A DNA stretch of 6,270 nt, from the NCBI GenBank assembly GCA_025774865.1, contig JALGZO010000536.1, forward strand, positions 1 through 6,270. Direction: 5' to 3'. Within the stretch, counting starts at the first letter, position 1, and each line of letters starts with the position of its first letter. The position numbers and the translations under genes are program-made. The notes under the pieces were generated by a model. It did no database searches and was not told where the DNA came from. It was given only the letters and a program-made list of their open reading frames with translations. The stretch is from a bacterium (GTDB taxonomy: Bacteria > ARS69). Shown piece after piece: positions 1 through 6,270 of the stretch.

Positions 1-479
1 GCCCGCGAGATCTCCTCTTCGTCCAGGGCGACCACGGCCGGGACCAACGCCCGCTCCGCGACGCAACGGGCCACGATGGTCAGGTGGGCCGCGTCTTGGA
101 CGGTCTGCGCGACGAGCACGAGCGCCCCGGCGTCGGCCAGCGTGTGCAGCGCTTCGTGGCCGGTGCTCCTGGCGATCGTGTGGGACGCGGCCGCGCGCGC
201 GAGGAGGTGCGCGACGAAGGGAGCCTGACGACCGGCCGCCGACCGGATCGCGGCGACGCTCGTCTCGCCGTCGGCGCCCGAGATCAGGCAGGTCGCGCGG
301 GCACCGGTGAGTGCAAGCCCCAAAGCCGCCGCGGGATCGTCGGCCGGAGCGGACCCGAGCATCGCCTCGCATCGGGCGACGACGGAGGCGCCGTCGAGCT
401 CGACCTCCGCCCCCGGTTCGATCTCGGTCGGGGGTCGCGAACGGAACAAACGGTTCAGGGCGTCGGTGAGCTTCGTCAT
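1..479 (-). CDS. PFOR domain I-like protein lacking the YPITP segment, N-terminal part only
   Basis: The first 159 codons of a gene that runs off the left edge. The ATG at 479 forms an ATGA overlap with the upstream stop and has GGAG 8 nt before it. By eye, residues 28-156 follow the pyrimidine-binding N-terminal domain of pyruvate:ferredoxin oxidoreductase: LDGASVVAR (28-36) matches its opening DGNEAVARV. Then ATCLISGADGE, FVAHLLARAAASHTIARSTG and ADAGALVLVAQTVQDAAHLT match the PFOR blocks that include HVAAR, FGDHSDVM and VQEA, and VPAVVALDEEE matches VPFVHFFDGFR. Between residues 36 and 50 the piece that should hold YPITP, and the following segment with the catalytic glutamate (EMQSEAGAAG in PFOR), is missing; about 60 residues are replaced by a short Ala/Pro-rich stretch. 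The visible part therefore looks non-catalytic. Its full length, and whether it carries the remaining PFOR domains, cannot be seen. Confidence 0.7.
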   Translation of the reverse strand, partial: MTKLTDALNRLFRSRPPTEIEPGAEVELDGASVVARCEAMLGSAPADDPAAALGLALTGARATCLISGADGETSVAAIRSAAGRQAPFVAHLLARAAASHTIARSTGHEALHTLADAGALVLVAQTVQDAAHLTIVARCVAERALVPAVVALDEEEISR

Positions 480-1312
480 TGCCTTCTCTCCGAACTCGAC
501 TCGTCGAACTGATTACCTGGAACCCAGCGGATCGCCCGCGTCGGGCAGCGGTACGTAGCGTCTCGACCGGCAAGATCGTCCCGCGCGTAATCGACGATCG
601 GGAGACTGCCGATCATCGTGACCATTCCGTCGGGTGCGTCCTGCGCGCACCGCTCGCAGCCGTCGCACGCCGCGCTACAGAGGGCCCGGGCGTCGTCTCC
701 CGCGAGCGGGATGCGACACTGCACGAGCAGAGGACGGCTGAGCGGAAGCAGCTCGAACAGGTCGCGCGGGCATACCTCGACGCAATCGTTGCACGCCGTG
801 CAGAGGTCGACGTCCACCACCGGCAGCCCGTTCGGGTTCATCTGGATGGCGTCGAAGGTGCAGGCGCGGTCGCAGTCCGCGAGGCCCAGACAGCCCCACG
901 AGCAGCCCTTGCCGCCGCCCGCGAGGACGGCCGCCGCGGCGCAGCTCTCGAACCCTTCGTACTCCGCGATCTGGAGAGCTTGGGCGCGTCCGCCCGCGCA
1001 ATGCAGGCGCGCCACGAGCTTGTCGCGCTGTCCAGCCTCGACGCCGAGGAACGCGGCGATCTCGGCGACGTCTTCGGCCCCGGATACGGTACAGGAGTTC
1101 GGAGAAGCCTCACCGGCCGTGAGCCGAAGCGCGAACGCGTGGCAACCCGGCTCGCCGCACGCGCCGCAGTTCGTACCCGGCAGCATTTCCTCCACTTCCT
1201 CCAGACGTGGGTCTTCCTCGACGCGAAGGAAGCGGTACGAAACCGCGAGGACACTTCCGAACAGGATGCCGAGTCCACCCATGATCCCGGCGGCGAGGGC
1301 GATTTCTCCCAC
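476..1312 (-). CDS. RnfB-family membrane-anchored polyferredoxin without other Rnf subunits
   Basis: A 278-residue iron-sulfur protein of the RnfB family, which carries electrons between ferredoxin and a membrane oxidoreductase. One N-terminal membrane helix (about 4-29) is followed by the RnfB Fe-S domain with GTNCGACGEPGCHAF (Cys49, 52, 57) and Cys74. Cys105 and Cys124 follow, in the places where RnfB has its conserved single Cys residues. Two ferredoxin clusters come next: Cys137, 141, 147, 151 in the typical spaced form (CSWGCLGLADCDRACTF), and Cys171, 174, 177, 181 in CTACNDCVEVCP. The C-terminal part, which in long RnfB proteins holds two more clusters, keeps only Cys216, 219, 222 and a distant Cys256 (CPTRAI). 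It may hold one cluster instead of two. Start is GTG with a strong ribosome binding site. The TGA overlaps the next ATG (ATGA). No rnfA, C, D, E or G lies in the window, so membership of a full Rnf complex is not shown. Confidence 0.88.
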   Translation of the reverse strand: MGEIALAAGIMGGLGILFGSVLAVSYRFLRVEEDPRLEEVEEMLPGTNCGACGEPGCHAFALRLTAGEASPNSCTVSGAEDVAEIAAFLGVEAGQRDKLVARLHCAGGRAQALQIAEYEGFESCAAAAVLAGGGKGCSWGCLGLADCDRACTFDAIQMNPNGLPVVDVDLCTACNDCVEVCPRDLFELLPLSRPLLVQCRIPLAGDDARALCSAACDGCERCAQDAPDGMVTMIGSLPIVDYARDDLAGRDATYRCPTRAIRWVPGNQFDESSSERRQ

Positions 1313-1317
1313 CGGCT

Positions 1318-1325
1318 TCCCCCTT
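1318..1325 (-). promoter_or_regulatory. Strong ribosome binding site supporting the GTG start of the RnfB-like gene
   Basis: The 17-nt gap between the preceding TAA (1332-1330) and the GTG at 1312 contains AAGGGGGA on the minus strand, 5 nt before the GTG. This supports GTG over an in-frame ATG at codon 11, which would cut the N-terminal membrane segment in half. Confidence 0.6.
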
Positions 1326-1329
1326 GGGT

Positions 1330-3498
1330 TTACTGAAACGGTTGGGCGCGCTGGAGCAGGCCGTCCAACCCGGGCTCGTCACCGTTCCACGGCGCGCCCG
1401 GATGGATACACTTGGCCGGACACTTCTCCGCGGCCTGTACGACCTGAGCGAACGTCCCGGATCGGAGGTCCCCCATGACCGCCTGCTTGTTCGCGTCGTA
1501 TTTGAAAAGGTGCGGATTGATGTCCGTGCAGTCGTTGCAGCTCGTGCACAACGGAGTATCGATCCACGGTTCACCGACCTCTTCGTCCTCGTCGGTCTCC
1601 TCGGGCGCGGGCGGAGCCTCGGACTCCGCCGTGGCGGCCACCGATTCCGCGGCCGGGGCCGGGCCCTCCGCCGCCCGGGCCGTCACCGCGGCCGCCGGGA
1701 TCGCACCGGGATCGAGGTCCAAGAGCCGTCGAGCGAGATGACTCATCGCCTCCTCGACGGCCTTGCGCTTGGCGCCAGCGAGCTGCTCCGCGTGCTCGGT
1801 GCGCATTCGGTCGCGCTCGGCCGCGGCCGCGAGCTCGCCTTCGGACCGCGCTCGATGCACTGCCTCGGTCACGTACTCGTTCCGCACCCCGGCTAGCTCC
1901 TGAAGCGTGTGCCAGAAATCGGCCCGCTCCCGACACACGAGAGCGAGACGCCGCGTGACGGCGACCCGGAGGAGGTCGCCCGCGGGATCGATCGCCCACA
2001 GCCACGGCACGTGCAGAAGCGCCTCATCCTCGTCGAGTTCGAGCCAGTTGCGGAGCGGACTCAGCGCGTCTTCGGGGCAGCCGGCCGGAATGGGCCGGAG
2101 GTGCGCTCGCGTGGCGGGATCCTCCAGCAGGTAGTCCGCGAAGGTCACCGGCAGCTCCAGCGCTTCGACCGTTCCGTCTTCGGTCTCGTAGTCGAGATTC
2201 GCGACCGGCCACGGCGAGTCGGGCGCCGGGTTTCCGGAAAAGTCGAGACGCCCGGCCCACGAAGAACCGGCCGCAGGGTCGTAGCGGAAGTAGGGATGGG
2301 CCCGGCTGGCGAGCGCCGCCTCCGCGGCGAGCGCGTCATCGGGGCCGCTGGCGTCATCGAGCATGTGGAGCGCCGGGCGCGCATGGTCCAGGCTCGCCAG
2401 GAGCCCGGTCAAGAAGTGCGATGCGTTCCCCACCGACGATTGCTGTGTGAACGCCTTTCGGTGTCCCATGGCGAGGTAGGCGGGCTCGAGTCTCTCGCGG
2501 ACGTCGCTGCTCTGCGAGAGCCGCGGGGACCGCCGTGGCGAGCCGGTCATCATCAAGTGCACGGGGCGTCCGGAGAGGAGCAGCCGCGAGAAGGAGCGGA
2601 GCCCTTTTCCTTCGAGCGCATCGATGTTCTCGATCGCGGCGACGACCGGTACCAAGAGGAGCTCTTCGCTCCGGAACGAACTCGGCCCGAAGCGATCGAG
2701 CCAGGGGCCGTGCCGCGCCTCGTCGAACGCGTTGTCGAGCACGAGGCGGGCGATGCGCGTTGCTCGTAGAACGTCGGTGAGTCGGATCAAGTCCCGATCG
2801 AAGATCTCCAGCGCCGCCTGAGCCGGATCTTCGGCGGTCTCGATTTCCACGCCGGGCACGACATCCAGATCGAACGAGCCGTCGTGGACGATGCGTGCGA
2901 GCGGATCCCCCGGTGCGAAGTCGAAGGACTCCAGCGCGTCGAGCGCCGCGCGAACCCGCTTTCTCTCTTCGGGCCGCAATCGGACCGTCCCGCGGGGTGT
3001 TCCGATGACGTTGGAGAGCGTCCCGAAATCGAAGTGCTCGGCGCCGGCCGGGCTCACGGACTGTTCGAGGCGGTCGGGTTCGCGCGCTTCGTCCTTCGCC
3101 CGCTCCACGTCGAGCCTCTCCCGCACGCGACGAGCGAGGCCGCGCACCTCGACGAGGAAGCCGTCGCGGCGGGGCAGGAGCCGCTTCCGAGCGGCGACCC
3201 GCAGGAGATGGGTGGTCCTCGCCTCCGCGAGGTCCTGCCCGTCGTCCGCGCCGAGCTCCCCCTCGGCCTGCACGAGGGTCGCTTCGACCTCGGGCGGCGT
3301 TCGTGTCGCCTCGAGGGCCACGATTGCGGCCGAGCGGAGCCCCTTCGGGCTCTTCGTCTGGGTCGGTGACGCGGCGTGGAATCGTCGCAGCTCCAGGGCG
3401 ATCTCCGACGGACGGGGCGAGCTGCCCGGCGTCTCGGGAAACGGAAGCCGCGGTCTCGGTTTCGAGACTCGTTCACTCTCGATCACGTTCAGCTCCAT
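1330..3498 (-). CDS. Degenerate PFOR TPP-domain-like protein with C-terminal single-cluster ferredoxin
   Basis: A 722-residue protein (726 if the GTG at 3510 is used). Residues 1-260 are not recognised. By eye, about 265-410 follow domain VI (the TPP domain) of pyruvate:ferredoxin oxidoreductase. Strand-helix blocks such as GLRSFSRLLLSGRPVHLMM match PFOR GGLDHVLASGEDVNVLVM, and the FRYDP signature is kept at about 404-408. The cofactor motifs are absent: ENID stands where GDGW should be, and the NTGG segment is gone, so TPP catalysis is unlikely. About 430-545 is a further unnamed region. A charged helical, probably coiled-coil segment follows (about 545-595), then an Ala/Pro/Glu-rich linker (598-643). 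The ferredoxin has CTSCNDC (Cys651, 654, 657) and CPAKC (Cys693, 697), the spacing of one-cluster ferredoxins such as that of Desulfovibrio gigas. Likely role: ferredoxin-bearing electron-transfer partner of KorAB or of the RnfB-like protein; this is inferred from neighbours. Confidence 0.75.
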   Translation of the reverse strand: MELNVIESERVSKPRPRLPFPETPGSSPRPSEIALELRRFHAASPTQTKSPKGLRSAAIVALEATRTPPEVEATLVQAEGELGADDGQDLAEARTTHLLRVAARKRLLPRRDGFLVEVRGLARRVRERLDVERAKDEAREPDRLEQSVSPAGAEHFDFGTLSNVIGTPRGTVRLRPEERKRVRAALDALESFDFAPGDPLARIVHDGSFDLDVVPGVEIETAEDPAQAALEIFDRDLIRLTDVLRATRIARLVLDNAFDEARHGPWLDRFGPSSFRSEELLLVPVVAAIENIDALEGKGLRSFSRLLLSGRPVHLMMTGSPRRSPRLSQSSDVRERLEPAYLAMGHRKAFTQQSSVGNASHFLTGLLASLDHARPALHMLDDASGPDDALAAEAALASRAHPYFRYDPAAGSSWAGRLDFSGNPAPDSPWPVANLDYETEDGTVEALELPVTFADYLLEDPATRAHLRPIPAGCPEDALSPLRNWLELDEDEALLHVPWLWAIDPAGDLLRVAVTRRLALVCRERADFWHTLQELAGVRNEYVTEAVHRARSEGELAAAAERDRMRTEHAEQLAGAKRKAVEEAMSHLARRLLDLDPGAIPAAAVTARAAEGPAPAAESVAATAESEAPPAPEETDEDEEVGEPWIDTPLCTSCNDCTDINPHLFKYDANKQAVMGDLRSGTFAQVVQAAEKCPAKCIHPGAPWNGDEPGLDGLLQRAQPFQ

Positions 3499-3504
3499 CG
3501 ATCG

Positions 3505-3508
3505 CCTC
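3505..3508 (-). promoter_or_regulatory. Ribosome binding site that decides the start of the PFOR-like/ferredoxin gene
   Basis: On the minus strand GAGG lies 6 nt before an ATG at 3498-3496 and overlaps the korB stop codon (TGA, 3509-3507). A GTG at 3510-3508 in the same frame would give a GTGA overlap with korB, but its nearest purine-rich stretch (AGGA) is about 16 nt away. The ATG is therefore the better-supported start. Translation here is likely coupled to termination of korB. Confidence 0.6.
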
Positions 3509-4460
3509 ACACGAGGAAGCGGTCCAGTTCCTGGTTCAACGCATCGTTTCTTTGTTCACGGGTCATGTCGAGCCCTTGATACGTCGTCTGCTCGTAGAGC
3601 GGCCGCGCAGGGTCGCGGAAGACGAGTCCGATGGGCAGCGGGTCGGTGTGCTCGGCGAGCCTTCTCGCCTCGCCCATGTCCGAAGGGTCGTGGACCAGGC
3701 GGTTCTTGAAGATACGATCCAGAGCCGGGTCGACCGGGATGCCGTCGTCGTGCTCCAGCACGACGAGGTGTGAGGGGTCCCTCTGGTACTCGTCGAACAC
3801 CCCCGCGGTGTAGGTCGGGCAGCGCTGGAGGATCCGGACGAAGCTGAACCCGCGATGCTGGTAGGCGGCTTGCAACGTCGCGTAGAGATGGGCCGGGTTC
3901 CAATCGACGGTTTGCGCGACGAAGGAGACGTTCGTGAACCCGAGCGTGGAGCTCGTCGGGTTGAGCGGCGGCAGTAACGCACCGCCCGGATGGGTGTTCG
4001 TGGCCACGCCGATCGGTGTCGTCGGCGAGGTCTGGTTCTTGGTCAACCCGTAGATGGCGTTGTCGAGAAGCAGCACCGTCATGTCCATGTTGTACCGAAC
4101 CGCGTGCACCCAATGCCCCGCGCCGATAGAGCAGCAGTCGCCGTCGCCGGTGGCCACCCACACGGTGAGGTCGGGACGGCGCGCCTTGACGCCGCAGGCC
4201 ACGGGCAAGGCCCGCCCGTGCAGACCATGGAATCCGTAGGTGTTCATGTAGTGCGGGAACCGGCTCGAGCACCCGATACCCGACACGGCCACGACCTTTT
4301 CCGGCGCGAGTTGCTCGTCGCGGCAGATTCGTTGCACGGCCGTGAGCACGGCCAGGTCACCGCACCCGGGACACCACCGCGCCACGCCTCCTTCGTAGTC
4401 CTCGAGCGTGAAGTAGCGCGGGCATTCTTCGTGCGCGAGATCCTCGTTTACTTCGAGCAT
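3507..4460 (-). CDS. korB: 2-oxoacid:ferredoxin oxidoreductase, TPP-binding beta subunit (KorB type)
   Basis: Catalytic beta subunit, 317 residues, a usual length for the family. It binds thiamine diphosphate and one [4Fe-4S] cluster and passes electrons from decarboxylation of a 2-oxoacid to ferredoxin. Visible motifs are WCPGCG (29-34), GIGCSSR (61-67), the TPP/Mg motif GDGD at 105-108 followed by CCSIGAGHWVHA, and NAIYGLTKNQTSPTTPIG at 134-151, which completes the metal and TPP site. Cys30, Cys33, Cys64 and Cys214 (in LQRCPTY) are the likely cluster ligands. Everything needed for activity appears present. The ATG at 4460 has a GGAG 11 nt upstream and lies inside the end of korA (13-nt overlap), so the two subunits are probably translationally coupled. 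The TGA stop forms part of the ribosome binding site of the next gene. KorB is preferred over VorB/PorB by its partner and motif spacing; exact substrate is inferred. Confidence 0.94.
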   Translation of the reverse strand: MLEVNEDLAHEECPRYFTLEDYEGGVARWCPGCGDLAVLTAVQRICRDEQLAPEKVVAVSGIGCSSRFPHYMNTYGFHGLHGRALPVACGVKARRPDLTVWVATGDGDCCSIGAGHWVHAVRYNMDMTVLLLDNAIYGLTKNQTSPTTPIGVATNTHPGGALLPPLNPTSSTLGFTNVSFVAQTVDWNPAHLYATLQAAYQHRGFSFVRILQRCPTYTAGVFDEYQRDPSHLVVLEHDDGIPVDPALDRIFKNRLVHDPSDMGEARRLAEHTDPLPIGLVFRDPARPLYEQTTYQGLDMTREQRNDALNQELDRFLV

Positions 4461-6270
4461 GACGGATCAGTCTCCATGGCGTTCATGCGACGTCGAATCT
4501 CGTCGTAGATGAGACCGGGCCGCAGGGGTTGACCGTGCACGTTCGACCAGCAGTCGACGTCGACGAGCGTACGGATGCGAAGCAGCTTGGCGAGCTGGGC
4601 GAGCCGCCGAGTCTCGGGGTCCTTCAGATGCCCCACCGGAGGATCGCTGTAGTTGATCTCGACTGTGAAGACTTGCCGGAAGCGGCTGAAGATGTCGCGG
4701 AGTCCCGGCTCCACCGGCGACACGAACCGCAGGTGAATCGACGAGACGGCGAGCCCTTCGGTCCGGGCGCGGTCGACGGCTTCGTCGATCGCCCCGAGGG
4801 TCGAGCCCCAGCCGACGACGAGGAGATCCCCTTCCGGAGCGCCGTGGATCTTCGGCGGCTTGAGGCTGCGACGGAGCGCGGCCAGCTTGCGGCTGCGCAT
4901 CTCGCACCCTTGCTGGTTGGATTCCGGGTCGTACGCGACCTTGCTCTGTTTCGTGTGGGCGAGACCGGTGAGCACGTACTCTCCGCCGGGCTGGCCCGGG
5001 ATCGGACGGCGGGAGAGGCCCGTGTCCGGATCCCAGGCGTAGGGCGGGACTTCGGGGTCCCACGGCGACTGGTCGATCGGCGGCGCGAACCAATCGGCCC
5101 GCGGCTCGGGGCGCGGGAAGGGCGCCACTCCGGTCGCGAGGTTCGCGTCCGTGAGCAGGATGACGGGCCCGCGGAACTCCTCGGCGAGCTTCCGGGCGAG
5201 AATGACGAAGTGGAAGCACTCCTCGATCGTCGCGGCGGCGATGACGATCTTGGGGTCGTCCCCCGGGGAGCCGAAAATGCTCGGCAAGAGCTCGCCCTGT
5301 TCCACTTTCGTGGGGAGGCCGGTGCTCGGACCGCCGCGCTGCACGACGACGATGACGATCGGGATCTCGGCCATGACGGCCAAACCGATGAATTCGGTCT
5401 TCAGGGCCATGCCGGGACCGGATGTGATCGTGCAAGTGGTCTTGCCGGCGTAGGAGGCGCCGATCGCGAATCCGATCGCCGCGATCTCGTCCTCGGCCTG
5501 ATGGAGAACCCCGCCCATCTTGGGAAGCGCTCCGGCGAGATAGTGGGAGGCGGACGTGGCCGGCGTGATCGGGTACATCGCCACGGTCTCGATCCCCGCC
5601 GCCATGACCCCCAGCCCGACGGCCTGGTTCCCATTCATCACGACCATCGGCTTCTTTTCTTCTTGCGAAGGGACCTCCCAGCAGTACCCGAGGTTCTTCT
5701 CCGCGAACTCCCAGCCCGCCCGTACGAGGCGCTGGTTCGTTTCGATCACCTCTTTGGACTTGCGCGCGAACACGATCGAGACCTCGTCGACGGCCTTGTC
5801 GATACCTCTCTGATACAGGCGACAGAGCATCCCGAGCACGAACATGTTCTTCCCGAGGCGCGGATTCTCGACGACTTCCCGGCAGGCCTCTTCGATCGGT
5901 AGTTCGTGAACTACGAGGCCGAGTTCGCGGAACTCGGCCAGGGAAGCCGCGTACTGCTCGCGAATCTCGGGGATGGTGTCATCCGCCCACTTGCTCTCGA
6001 GGAGAACGATCGTTCCCGGCTTGTAGGCGTGCTGTTCGATCCGGCCGTACAGCACCTGCTCGTTGAACGCGACGACGAGATCCGCCTCGTCCCCCATATT
6101 CGTGACCTCTCGGGCGCCGAGCCTGATTCGGATCCCGCTGGCGCCGGCCCTCGACCGGGACGGCGGCTTGATCTCGGCGGGGATGATCTCGACGGTCCAG
6201 ACGCCGTTACCCATCTTGGCGCTGACCGCGCCGAACGCCTGTCCCGCCTTCTGGGCGCCTTCTCCCGAGT
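4448..6270 (-). CDS. korA: 2-oxoacid:ferredoxin oxidoreductase, fused gamma-alpha subunit (KorA type), 5' end outside window
   Basis: Alpha subunit of a CoA-dependent 2-oxoacid:ferredoxin oxidoreductase, probably for 2-oxoglutarate; cytoplasmic, pairs with the beta subunit encoded next. The frame is open to the window edge. Upstream of the ATG at 6214, 18 more codons carry a glycine-rich stretch (SGEGAQKAGQAF) typical of the start of the gamma domain, so that ATG is internal and only a short N-terminus is missing. Counting from the 6214 Met, the gamma domain covers about 1-170 (IPAEIKPPSRSRAGASGIRI at 11-30). The pyrimidine-binding alpha domain follows from about 190, with YPITP at 214-218, AEDEIAAIGFAIGASYAG at 240-257, TSGPG at 264-268 and QRGGPSTGLPTKVEQ at 292-306. 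A C-terminal domain with VVGWGSTLGAIDEAV (466-480) ends the protein. All expected motifs are intact. The stop overlaps the next gene by 13 nt. Substrate specificity (2-oxoglutarate, pyruvate or branched-chain 2-oxoacid) is not proved by sequence. Confidence 0.93.
   Translation of the reverse strand, partial: SGEGAQKAGQAFGAVSAKMGNGVWTVEIIPAEIKPPSRSRAGASGIRIRLGAREVTNMGDEADLVVAFNEQVLYGRIEQHAYKPGTIVLLESKWADDTIPEIREQYAASLAEFRELGLVVHELPIEEACREVVENPRLGKNMFVLGMLCRLYQRGIDKAVDEVSIVFARKSKEVIETNQRLVRAGWEFAEKNLGYCWEVPSQEEKKPMVVMNGNQAVGLGVMAAGIETVAMYPITPATSASHYLAGALPKMGGVLHQAEDEIAAIGFAIGASYAGKTTCTITSGPGMALKTEFIGLAVMAEIPIVIVVVQRGGPSTGLPTKVEQGELLPSIFGSPGDDPKIVIAAATIEECFHFVILARKLAEEFRGPVILLTDANLATGVAPFPRPEPRADWFAPPIDQSPWDPEVPPYAWDPDTGLSRRPIPGQPGGEYVLTGLAHTKQSKVAYDPESNQQGCEMRSRKLAALRRSLKPPKIHGAPEGDLLVVGWGSTLGAIDEAVDRARTEGLAVSSIHLRFVSPVEPGLRDIFSRFRQVFTVEINYSDPPVGHLKDPETRRLAQLAKLLRIRTLVDVDCWSNVHGQPLRPGLIYDEIRRRMNAMETDPSCSK

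Noticed and set aside
476-1312. A complete Rnf ion-translocating complex
   Set aside because: Only an RnfB-like protein is present; no RnfA, C, D, E or G homologue is visible, so ion pumping cannot be claimed.
479-1478. Two plus-strand open frames of about 285 codons opposite the RnfB-like gene
   Set aside because: They mirror the cysteine-rich RnfB-like gene on the other strand, show Arg/Ser/Ala-biased composition and carry no domain signature.
1640-1690. GC-rich stretch with self-complementary GGGCC/GGCCC pieces as a terminator or regulatory hairpin
   Set aside because: It lies inside the Ala/Pro-rich linker codons of the ferredoxin-fusion gene, has no T-run, and is explained by biased codons for Ala, Gly and Pro.
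1909-3709. Plus-strand open frames of 270-290 codons opposite the 722-residue gene
   Set aside because: They overlap one another and the minus-strand gene; the minus frame has coherent ferredoxin and PFOR-like features while these have none.
4529-5902. Plus-strand open frame of 457 codons opposite korA
   Set aside because: It is wholly antisense to the conserved korA coding sequence and its translation is Arg/Gly/Asp-rich with no recognisable motif; long antisense frames are expected in DNA this rich in GC.
6214-6214. ATG at 6214 as the true start of korA
   Set aside because: The frame continues upstream to the window edge with 18 codons encoding a conserved glycine-rich gamma-domain motif, so this Met is internal.

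Overview
The window is high in GC (roughly two thirds by eye). It carries one tightly packed set of five genes, all on the minus strand, read from base 6270 down to base 1. No RNA gene, mobile element, CRISPR array, terminator or sizeable intergenic space is visible. The largest gap between genes is 17 nt. Composition and gene content suit a GC-rich, non-model bacterium with ferredoxin-based 2-oxoacid metabolism, such as Planctomycetota, Gemmatimonadota, Acidobacteriota, Myxococcota or a candidate phylum. The sequence alone does not settle the phylum.

In transcription order the layout is: (1) 6270-4448, KorA-type alpha subunit of a 2-oxoacid:ferredoxin oxidoreductase with a fused gamma domain, cut by the window edge just before its N-terminus; (2) 4460-3507, the matching TPP-binding beta subunit KorB; (3) 3498-1330, a 722-residue protein with a pyruvate:ferredoxin oxidoreductase (PFOR) TPP-domain-like region that has lost its cofactor motifs, then a coiled coil, an acidic linker and a C-terminal single-cluster ferredoxin; (4) 1312-476, a membrane-anchored polyferredoxin of the RnfB family with no other Rnf gene in the window; (5) 479-1, the start of a second PFOR-related protein, resembling PFOR domain I but without its YPITP segment. 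Junctions are 13-nt overlap, 8-nt gap, 17-nt gap and 4-nt overlap, which indicates one co-transcribed and partly translationally coupled operon.

A coherent reading is as follows. KorAB oxidises (or reductively makes) a 2-oxoacid, most likely 2-oxoglutarate. Its low-potential electrons would pass to the ferredoxin domain of gene 3 and the iron-sulfur clusters of the RnfB-like protein at the membrane. The two PFOR-derived proteins keep the fold signature but appear to lack catalytic motifs, so they look like scaffold or electron-transfer partners rather than a second enzyme. The KorAB and RnfB family calls are firm. The degenerate-PFOR calls rest on alignment by eye to remembered PFOR sequences. 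The functional link between the parts is inference.
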